Part shown: in pieces, positions 11,824 through 21,552 of the stretch
How the letters are laid out: each line of letters opens with the position of its first letter
How positions within the stretch are numbered: the stretch's first letter is position 1
Assembly: GCA_018343915.1 (NCBI GenBank)
Contig: JABRWF010000003.1
Span: forward strand, 4,526,001-4,590,000
Source: Agroathelia rolfsii
Lineage: Eukaryota > Basidiomycota > Agaricomycetes > Amylocorticiales > Amylocorticiaceae
Direction: 5' to 3'
Length of the DNA: 64,000 nt
The notes under the pieces: model-generated
Database searches by the model: none
Told to the model about the DNA's origin: nothing
What the model saw: the letters and a program-made list of their open reading frames with translations, nothing else
Position numbers and translations under genes: made by a program

Positions 11824-13288
11824 CTACAACCGCGATGCTGCCTCCTTATCGACCACAAACGAACCATGGTCTTCTCGGTTCTTCAACAGGTCGGCATTAG
11901 TCCAAACCTTCTCTATATCAGCCTGATATCCCGTCTCTCTCATCCAGCTCTCAACCGTGTGCAAATTAGGTATTGTGCGACGACACCATTCCATATCGCG
12001 ATGTACGATACCATCGCGCCACATGCTCCAAAAGGCAGTGAAATTCTGCTTCCAGCTGATAGACTCTCCCGCACCCTTGCGCTCATTTGCGAGGGGGACA
12101 GCATCGGCATTGACAAAGTTGGCAAACCATTCCTCAATAGTCAGGTGCTTGTGTATCGCGGGCTGGCCCGTTACCTTGGTATACGTCTCAACCAAGTTAT
12201 CCCATTTAACAAGCTCGGTAGCGACCTCGAGGTTCTTGCCCGATGTCTCGACGCGGTGATCAAGAGTGTAGCGCGCAAACTTGCCCAAGTCGGACAGAGC
12301 AATTAATGGTATATGGCCATTTCCAACTGGCGAGGCGAATACGACTGTTCCATCTGCACGCCTATTTAGAGGGCCAATAGTAGGCTGGATTTCGAGCCTT
12401 AGCCTAACTGTAAGAGCTGAGGGGCGTAAATCACAAAGCTTACTAGACGCAGCATTTCCTGAGAAGATTTATTAGTCCTCAATTACTCGCGCCTCGCCAC
12501 TCATTTGTTTCACTCACCAGATACGGTCCGCTTGTCACGATCGTCCATGACAGGTCTGTATCGCTAACAATAGACTGCTGGACTGAAATCCATTCTGCCG
12601 CACGTCCTTTGCCGTCGTAATGCTCCGTTCTGTATATAGGGTTATAGTTACCTTTCTGTGAAACGCATATATCCTCATTTAATAACTGTAATGCAACAGC
12701 GAGTCGAAAACGCATACCTTGGTACTATAATCCAAAGCAGAGTATATGTAATGCCTTATGGAAGGCGTCTGCTTTGCAATCTCAAATAGACGCATACTAA
12801 CGTAGATTTCTTCTTTTTCTCCAATGCTGAAGCCATCAGTGTTCACCCATGCGCCGTAGCATCCATCGAAAGCCTTTCTCATGGTTGGAAAGTCATCAAA
12901 TCGACCTGTGTTCGTAAATTGCACCCCCCCCCCCCCAGAAATGCTGATGAGGAGCATGTGTCTGTACAAGATGACCGATCTTCTTACCTTGGAATAGCTC
13001 CACACCCTTTTTGGCCAGGGATTGCGCACGCAAACTAGCTGGATCACGCGTCAGAGCTCTAACCGCATAGGGCGAGGGCGAGTCATCAGAAGAATTTGCA
13101 AGGAGTTTGTCGACGATGGCGAGGCCTTGGGCTAGTTAACGTTTTAGGGAAGCAAAATACCATCGAATTAGCACCATATGGTTGACCATCATCGTCGTTA
13201 GCTTCTTATGGAGATGCTAGGTTTGAATCAGGGCAGTACCTCCTGTAGCACCGACGACTAGAATCAACTTCTTGTTTTCCAGAGACAT
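11824..13288 (-). CDS. NmrA-like NAD(P)-binding protein B
   Basis: Six exons on the minus strand: 13288-13240, 13131-12988, 12905-12718, 12655-12518, 12458-12444 (15-nt micro-exon, EMLRL) and 12384-11824; 364 residues. Exons 2-5 have exactly the same lengths as in gene A (144, 188, 138, 15), which shows recent common descent. It starts MSLENKKLILVVGATG with the second half GAQGLAIVDKLL. The block ASPVGNGHIPLIALSDLGKF corresponds to the family core. The intron before exon 3 contains a 14-base C tract (about 12923-12936) that could be a sequencing or slippage hot spot. The catalytic role is not known. Its promoter faces the repeat-rich DNA to the right. Confidence 0.9.
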
Positions 13289-13370
13289 TATCACGGGGAA
13301 TATTCACGGGTCTAGGTACAGAAAGTTGTTGCGCGATTTTTGAGGTGCGGCTGCGTAAAGTATGTACAGA

Positions 13371-13376
13371 TTTATA
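13371..13376 (-). promoter_or_regulatory. TATA box of NmrA-like gene B
   Basis: TATAAA on the minus strand, 83 bp before the ATG at 13288. Confidence 0.45.
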
Positions 13377-13831
13377 CAAGGACCCTCGGGGATTGCATAA
13401 TCGATCGATAATAAATAAGTGTGGAGATTGGGGGACTCGGTCTTCCTCTGAAGTCATGTGAGTTGAGAAGCGAAGGTGTGTTGATTGCCATCCAGTGTGA
13501 TCATAAGGGGTAAGGCTAACACACCTTTAGCGCTTTAGCTTCAGTGCACTCATGACCATAATTTTGGATGACGTATGCTATGTGATCTCTCATTTCATGC
13601 AAAATCCAGGAGGACAAAGGCGTGCACAGTAAGCCGTGGCAGCATCATGCTACTATAAGCTATTGGCCATGAATAGTGATAATTACAGTAGTAATATTGG
13701 TATACATTTACATACGTATGGATCCTTTGGAGTGGTGGAGCTGAAGACCGCCTGTATGACGCAATGCAAAGGGTCGACCTTGAGAAAGAAAAAAAAGATG
13801 CAAGGAAACCTACTAAGACACCTCAGACTTG

Positions 13832-14893
13832 AATCCCAGTGGAAAGTCGCTCCGCAAAAATCTGTAAGATCCTGTAAAACCCAAAAAATCACCGGTTAAT
13901 CATCTGTAAATGACGCAATTCTGTCGCAGAGCTCAATCTAAAATAGCAGTGACGTTACGTTCATTGTGGCGCATATGTTCGAGTCAGACCCAGATGGGCG
14001 GTCAAAGTGCTAGAAAGAACATATACGCATAAGAGGGGCCCCGACTTGTGTCGTCCCATTCCTTCCCCACGCCACTCCCCCGTCCCATATGTCTGTATAC
14101 TTGGGAGCTGTGTAACAACAGCCTCATCAATCTCTCTAGCAAGTATCACAAACACACTGCACCCGGCACTATCTTTGTGCTTTCTGTTCTCTCACTTGGA
14201 AATTTTTGAGGCCTGAAAGGCATGTCAATAAGGATCTGCAGTATGAGTTGCACTTGAAAGAGTACCGATGATTCCAGGTATGCTTCATTACTCTCTTCCT
14301 ATTATCACTGTTTCTCCCCTGCCCCGTACTCACTTGAATCAGTGTAGATCTCATCTCGATCATATTCAACTGATTCAAGAGCAAATGCCAAAGAAACGCA
14401 AGACATCCACCGAGGTTGGGTAGACCTGTATGATTTTTCTGTTTCCTTGCTTTGATAATCGTACTAACTTGTTCTCCAGGCATTTTTTTCATGAATTTCA
14501 TTCATTCAATCACTCGTCTCGGTGCGTGATTTGTATTCCTACATTTATCATCACAATGGCACTAATACTGTCTTTGCTTGAAATTGTCTCAATGACTCCC
14601 TTTTCGTATGAGTTGAAGATGATTATATTCTTACAATTATAATTACAAATAAATTGCGATTTTACTACATTTATTACGTGCGGGCACGTGAGCAGCTATA
14701 GATACCTGCAGGACCTGGCAAATATCATTGCAAGCATTAATGGCCCCAAGGGAATGACAAGGGGAAATCGCAGCACACATGTAGGGACCCACACATGCAG
14801 ATACATCTGCGAGAACCTGCAAAAAGTCTCAAAATCTATATATACAGATTTCCGCAGATTGACTTTCCACTGGGCTTGGATTCCTGCAACGGA
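13832..14893. repeat. Diverged inverted-repeat pair about 1 kb apart
   Basis: Left arm about 13832-13876 and right arm about 14849-14893, in opposite orientation. They share the 14-mer CCCAGTGGAAAGTC exactly, then TC-GC and AAATCTGTA with a few differences. The DNA between them has no transposase frame. This may be the remains of a non-autonomous element. Confidence 0.35.
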
Positions 14894-15308
14894 TGTGATC
14901 AATACTCGTAGAACAATCTGGCCGACCTGGGGTAATGTGTTCTCAGGAATGATAGCTGTTAGAACCTTTGTAAGCCGTGGCTAGGCAAGATGCAACAGAT
15001 ACTACTAATAGTAGTCCAGCTGGTGGTGCGTGTGCGATTCCTCCATATTCTATTTTATCATCAACATTACAATCCCCTCTTTGTGCTTACTATCTTGGTG
15101 ATGACATAATAGCAGAAACCAATAACTACACCAATATACGAAGGAGATATTGGCAATGCTGGGCCAGTGCTGCAGTGCTACATTGTTGTATTCATGTACA
15201 CGGTAGAAGCATTTACTTCCATTTAGTGATTCCAGCATCTATGGAAAGGAGCTTAATTTGGACTTATCCATGAATCTATGATATGAAATTGATATTCGAG
15301 GCCGTGTT

Positions 15309-15382
15309 TGTACAGCATTCACATCTGGATCGAGATGGCACAGCCTGTACAGCATTCACATATGGAATCAAGATAGCACAGC
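15309..15382. repeat. 37-bp tandem duplication, imperfect
   Basis: Two adjacent copies starting at 15309 and 15346 both open with TGTACAGCATTCACAT and end in GCACAGC, with a handful of substitutions. They lie about 110-185 bp upstream of the possible first exon of the TPR-CHAT gene. Confidence 0.6.
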
Positions 15383-15590
15383 TATGATATGAGTGTACCA
15401 CTTACACAGTAATATAAATACTAACTTTCAAGATATCAAGAAGAAAAAAACTGTGTTTTCCTCGATCCACATATTATCTTGTATAGTTGCAAATATGAAC
15501 TTGAATAACAGCAATGCATCGTTGGTAAGTGAAATTGTATGTCAATGAATAAGTGAACGTAGTTATAAACATGCAGGACAGTACAAAATT

Positions 15591-18500
15591 ATGTTATTAG
15601 TAACCAGCAACGTAAACAATGATGAAAGATCCGGTGCATTGACTCCAGTCGACATACTTAGCAATTGGATGAGAGGTGAGGAAATTGGAAATTAGCTACA
15701 TAATGGCTTGAAAGAAGGAAGCTCACAAGTTCAAGTAGAAATACATATTCAAAACGCACAGAAACACACTGCAAAGTTCTGGAAAGAATACCAGGAGCTC
15801 TGGAGAATCGACGATCTAAATATGGCAATATTTTATTCAAAGGAAACGATTAATCTGGTACCCGAAAGTGACATCCGCAAGCGAGGGTTCCTAAAAAATT
15901 TGGTAATACTTCTTAAAGAAAAGTTTGAGCATTCAGGAGAAATGGATGACTTGCAAGAGGCAATTATATTCCAGCAATGTATGATTGAACTAACACCGGA
16001 AGATACCTTGATTGACCCAGGTGACCTTACATCGCTTGCAACCTTTTTACTAGTTCGGTTTCAGCGATTAGACCAGGTGGTTGACCTCGAGATAGCAATC
16101 TTATTCCTAGAGCAAACTATCGATTGTTTACCTAACAGCTATGCCAGCAAACCCACTCTTTTGAACAATCTGGCAATTTCGCTTGCGCGCCGATTCGAAC
16201 GATTCGGCGAAGTGACAGACATCGACCGCGCTATGCAAGTGCAGCAGCAGGTTATTGATCTCACTCCTGATGACCATGCCTCCAAGCCCATGTACTTGAA
16301 TAATCTGGGGAATTTGCTTCAAAACCGATTTTCACTGTTTCGAAAAGTGGAAGATATCAACCGCGCCATGCAAGTGCATCAGCGAGCTGTCGATCTCACT
16401 CTTGATGGCCATGCCAACAAACCCATATATTTGAGTAATCTAGGGAGTTCGTTCCAAAACCTATTCGAACGGTTTGGCGAAGTGGCAGATATCGACCACG
16501 CTATCGAGGTACAGCAGCAGGCTGTCCATCTCACTCCTGATAGTCACGCCGATAAATCCGGTCGTTTGAATCATCTCAGGGTTTTATTTATAAAGCGATT
16601 CGAACATTTGGGCAAAGCGGTAGACATGGCCCGTGCTATTGATCTCACCCCTGATAACCATACCGACAAACACACTCTTTTGAATAGTCTGGCGATTTTT
16701 TGGGGGCGCCGATTCCTACGGTATGGCGAAGTGTCAGACATCAACCAGGCTATTGAGGTACAGCAGCAGGCTGTCGATCTCATTCCTGACGGCCATGCCA
16801 GCAAACACGGTTATTTGAACAATTTGGGGAGCTCGCTTAGAATCAGATTCGAATGGTTTGGCGAAGTAGCAGACATTGACCGCTCTTTGCAGGTGCAGCG
16901 GCAGGCTATCGACCTTGCACTTGATGGCCATGCCGACAAACCCATGTGTTTGAATAATCTAGGGAACTCGTTTTTCCGCCGATTCGAACGGTTTGGCGAA
17001 GCTGCAGACATGGACCGCGCTATGCAGGTGCAGCAGCAAGCTGTCGATCTCACTCTTGATGACCATGCCACCAAACCCATGTATTTGAGTAATCTAGGGA
17101 GTTCGTTTCAAAAACGATTCGAACGGTTTGGCGAAGTGGCAGATATCGACTATGCTATTGAGGTACAGCAGCAAGCTGTCAATCTCACTCTTGAGGGCCA
17201 TGCCTCTGAGCCTAATTATTTGAATAATCTGGGGATTTCGCTTCTTCAGCGATTCCAACAGTTTGGCAAAGTAGCAGACATCAATCTTGCTATTGAGGTG
17301 CAGCAGCAGGCCGTCAATCTTACTCTTGATGATCATGCCAATAAACCCATGTATTTGTTTAACCTCGGGACTTCGTTTCAAGGCCGATTCTTACGTTTTG
17401 GCAAAGTGGAAGACATTGACTGCGCTATAAAGATGCAGCAGCAGGCTATTGATCTCACTGTTGAAGGCTATGCCTCTAAACCTATGTATTTGGCTAATCT
17501 AGGGAGTTTATTCGAAAAACGATTCTCACATTTTCGGGAAATGGCAGACATTGACCGCGCTATTGAGGTGCAGCAGCAAGCTGTTGATCTCATCCCTGAT
17601 GACCATGTCGACAAAGCAACTCATTTGAATAACCTGACAGCTTCGTTTGGGCATCGATTCCAACGGTTTGGTAAAGTGGCCGACATCAACCGTGCTATCG
17701 AGGTACAGCAGCAGGTTGTCGATCTCACTCCTGATGGCCATGCCTCCAAACCCAAATATTTGAATAATCTGGCGAATTCTTTTCAAACCCGATTCTTACG
17801 GTTTGGCAAAGTAGCAGACATTGATCGCTCTATGCAGATTCAACAGAAGGCCGTCGATCTCATTCATGATAGCCATGCCGACAAACCCGCGTATTTGAAT
17901 AATCTGGGCAATCTGTTTCTCCATCAATTCTTACGGTTTTGCAAGGCAACAGACATCCACCGTGCTATTGAGCTGCTGCAGCAGGCTGTCAATCTCACTC
18001 CTGACAGCGATGCCAGTAAACCTGCTCGTTTGAATATTTTGGGGAAGTCATTCAGAGCGCAATTCCATCATGATTCTGATGTTAAGCATCTTCAGCATGC
18101 CATTTCCGCCTATTCTACTTCTGCTTTACTAGTAGCCGGTCCACCTTATGTTCGCCTCCACTCAGCTCATCAATGGGCATTGCTCACTTCTACCTACCCA
18201 CTTCCCAACTCTAATCCTCATCTCTCTGCTCTACAAGCAAGTCGCACACTTATGGAACTCGTCCCGCGTGTAGTCTGGTTGGGAAATTCAATTAGCCTTC
18301 GATACCAAGATATTGCTTCTGCCGGTGAATCTATCTCCTTAGCAGCTTCAATTGCCTGCTCTTCTGGTCATCTTGACCTTGCAGTTGAGTGGATAGAGCA
18401 AGGCAGATCCATTGTTTGGGGTCAAATCCTTCGCCTTCGTACTCCAATGGACGATCTTGAACGCGATTATCCTGAGATTGCTGCCCGGATCAGTGTTGTC

Positions 18501-19973
18501 TCCCATTCGTTGGAGAAGCTGGGGAGTAATCTTGATACCATTCCCGTCTCTCCGCTTACTACAGCGTCTAATCAGCGAGAGGTTGATACACGTGAGCATA
18601 GACAACTTGCTCGGGAGTGGGAAGACCTCCTGACAGAGGTCCGTCAACAATCCGGATATGAGGATTTCCTTCAACCCCCGAAGTTGTCAACACTCGCACC
18701 GGCAGCCACTCTTGGTCCCGTTATTCTTATTAACGTTGACAAACGTTCCTGTAATGCAATCATTCTCCGAAACAATGGATCGCCCTATTTGGAACATGTT
18801 CATTTGAAATCCGCATCTGCTGATAAACTTGACAAAGTCCATCGCGCCTTCACACGTGCATTGACCGGCCGAGGTGCTCGCGCTAGCGTTCATGATACAC
18901 CGGGCTCAGGACCACCTAAAGACTTCTCTTCTTTGGTGGACACGGAAGACAATCAACTGTTGCATGATCTCGCCTTGGCATTGGGTGATGATCATGACCG
19001 TGCATCAGCTCCTACAATCCTCTTGCGTTCCGGTTGGATGTCCCGAGTTCTTCAGATGCTCTGGACTGATATTGTTCAACCTATCTTCCAAGCCCTCGGA
19101 TATACCGTATGTTACTTCTCTCTTTATTTCTTGACCACATAACTCATTCATAAGATCATACAGACTTCACCTTCAAACAATGAACTGCCACATGTGACGT
19201 GGTGTACCAGTGGCCCCCTTTCATTTCTGCCTCTACATGCCGCGGGATGTTACACTCAAGATGATTCGGCAGCAGCCTCATATTTGAGGGCTTACAAATA
19301 CGCAGTTTCGTCGTACACACCTAGTTTATCCATGTTGCTCAAGCATGATAGAGAAACCTTTTCACACGATTTCCATGGACTTGCGGCTATATCGCAACCG
19401 TCGACACCTGGTCAGATGCCTATACCTTTCACAATTGACGAAGCGAAGAAACTTCAGGAACTTTTTGATGACAATAATTTTATTTGGCTCAACAATGCTG
19501 CCGCATCTCGAGAGTCTGTTCTGCATCAGATGAGGGAGCGGAGCTGGATCCATCTGGCCTGTCACGGCGTACAACAGGAAGGGAGTCCGATGGAGAGCGC
19601 GTTCATGCTTCACGACGGACCACTCGACCTTCGCACCATCTCGAAAGAATCACTCCCTAATGCTCGTCTAGCGTTCCTTTCTGCTTGTCAAACAGCCAAA
19701 GGGGACAAAAATATCCCCGAAGAAGCGGCTCATCTGGCAGCTGGTATGCTCATGAGCGGGTATCATTCCGTCATTGGGACTATGTGGTCAATCAGGGATC
19801 GGGATGCACCAGTTGTTACCGAGGAGTTCTACAAGTATCTGAAGACTCATGGAATGAAGACGAGCGATGGACAAGCAGCGTACGCACTCCACGAAGCAGT
19901 TGCGCGTCTAAGAGAGAAAGTGGGAGAGGATAACTTCCTTGCATGGACACCGTTCATACACCTCGGGATCTGA
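15591..19973 (+). CDS. TPR-CHAT protein: 18 TPR-like repeats followed by a caspase-like CHAT domain
   Basis: Main exon open from 15696 to 19106, intron 19107-19163, last exon 19164-19973; at least 1,400 residues. The 5' end is uncertain: the open frame has no early ATG. A workable model starts at 15495 (MNLNNSNASL), splices to a segment with MLLVTSNVNNDER (ATG 15591) and then to about 15711 through a very short 39-nt intron. The N-terminal two thirds consist of TPR-like units with consensus VADIDRAIEVQQQAVDL, then TPDGHASKPMYLNNLG and RFERFG. The C-terminus is a CHAT domain with WIHLACHG (catalytic His) and LAFLSACQTA (catalytic Cys), ending WTPFIHLGI. CHAT domains are cysteine-protease relatives of caspases and separase. 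There is no NTPase domain, so the TPR part is the likely sensor or partner-binding arm. Target and role are unknown. Confidence 0.85.
15813..18212 (+). repeat. 18 in-register 135-nt coding repeats (TPR-like, 45 residues each)
   Basis: The conserved D-I/L position falls at 15813, 15948, 16083, 16218, 16353, 16488 and 16623. After a 21-nt shortening it falls at 16737, and then every 135 nt to 17952 and 18087. The only register change is a seven-residue deletion in the unit starting at 16623 (helix A lacks the QVQQQ segment). The middle units are close to identical in DNA, while the first three and the last are diverged. This indicates tandem amplification from the centre. Confidence 0.85.
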
Positions 19974-21552
19974 GATCAAAAGCCAAGAGCTATTTGTGAG
20001 TTTTGGATCTTTCCATTCAAGGATTCGACACACCGTTGACGCTCCCGCTATGATTCAGAAGCGGCGTACGAACACTCGAAATGGCTACAGCTATATATGT
20101 TAAAACATTGATATCTTCCGACTCAGCTCCGTTGTTTTGACCAATTGTATCTATGTAGTACCTTTTTATTTTTTTTTATTACTGCTTTCAAAACACGTTA
20201 TAACACCAATCAACCCAAGTACTATATATATATATTCTTTTTTGTCTATAGCTCTATTTTTTCCTGCTTGCGTTTTTATTTGTATGACTTATTAGCTATA
20301 ACCAGGATACACATATCGTTTCGTAAATTTCCAACCACTGGTGGCAATGCTCTTGTATCCGGACAACCAATGCATCGTCCTACACCTCAGTCAGGTTAGA
20401 GGCAATTATGAAGCAGCGCATATAGTCGCCTCAAAATAGTGTGCACTATCGGTTTAGCATGAGCAACCAATTTCGCAATTATCTCATTTAAAACTGTATC
20501 GAATGTGTGGACCAAGATCGGAATTGTGAAAACAACATAGAAAGAAGGATATACGGATATTAGACTCAAGAATAGCAATGGCGCACACGTCCCATTGCCG
20601 GCAATATCTTGACACTAACTTTGGAAAACGTAAGAGAAAGTCCAGATACCGTAACAGTTTACGTTCAATAGAAAAGGCTCTGAGAAATAGAAATCGAAAA
20701 ATCAGAACACAGTTACCACGGCAATCGGGTCATCGACGGGTATTGATTTAACTCGAAGGCACTTTCCTGCGGGCACATGGCCGGAGGACCAAAACAAAGA
20801 TAAGTGCTGACATGATGATGGTGATTTGTTATTACTTGGTGCTCCTATTTCTCAGTATGGCCACAAGAAATCATCTAAACAAACACTTCGCCTACTACGT
20901 ATGATCATCAATCTGAATGGAAGAACCAAGACCAGAGTCTTTTTCGTGTATACAATGCATGTTCTCGCGTATATTCTCATCTCTCGAATGTATACAGAGG
21001 TAGGAAAGAGAGACAGAAAGATAGGTGTAGTCAGAAACGAGAACATACATACATAAATCATCGAAAAGAGAAAAAAATATAACCATCGAAACCAAAGAAA
21101 GGAAGTAGAAAGAGGGGAGGATTTTTTGTACATGTATATATAGCTAAAAAGAAAGAAAAGCTATGGTTGTATGAGTTATGGTAGTTGAGAAGGGGGAAGT
21201 CATCATCAAAGGGTATTTTTTTTCTGTGGACGTTATTTGCTGTACAACCAAAAAAGAGCCCAGACCAGAAACGATATAAAAGAGAAAGAAAAAAAGACAT
21301 GAAAGAACGGGAAAGAGAAGAGAGACGCATAAGAAGAAATAAGGACGTAACGGGAAATCATTTCATAAATTTTCATCTTCATCCTGTGAGGATGTATGGC
21401 GGAAGCAGGAAAAAAGGGAAAAGAAACAGGAGGAAGGAAAAAAAAAAAAATCAGAGAAAAAAGAACGCATAAATAGAAATGTCCTGTTCTTTTTCTCGTT
21501 ATATTTGTCGATTTCGAGCTTTTCTCTTATCCACAGATATCTATGTCCCCTC
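19974..21552. other. Intergenic region between convergent genes
   Basis: It lies between the stop of the TPR-CHAT gene and the stop of the minus-strand zinc-cluster gene, and is A/T-rich with T tracts on the left and long A/G-rich purine tracts on the right (about 21060-21470). No gene is supported. The purine tract reads as a pyrimidine-rich 3' flank for the minus-strand gene. Confidence 0.5.

Larger units (their letters stand above)
13289..15590. other. Intergenic AT-rich region with repeats
   Basis: It begins with the promoter of gene B: a TATA box on the minus strand at 13371-13376, GACTCGG at 13434-13440 and GGATGACGT near 13563. Beyond about 13.6 kb no gene is supported. It holds a diverged inverted-repeat pair (about 13832-13876 and 14849-14893) and a 37-bp tandem duplication (15309-15382). 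Short frames here show no family resemblance. Confidence 0.5.

Noticed and set aside
11866..12306. Plus-strand 146-codon frame
   Set aside because: Antisense to the last exon of NmrA-like gene B with no motif.
15813..18212. Regular repeats could be mistaken for a CRISPR or minisatellite array
   Set aside because: The units are coding, in frame, 135 nt long with no unique spacers, and translate as TPR helices.
21185..21472. Lys/Arg/Glu-rich plus-strand frame
   Set aside because: Arises from a purine-rich tract, which reads as a pyrimidine-rich 3' flank of the minus-strand gene.
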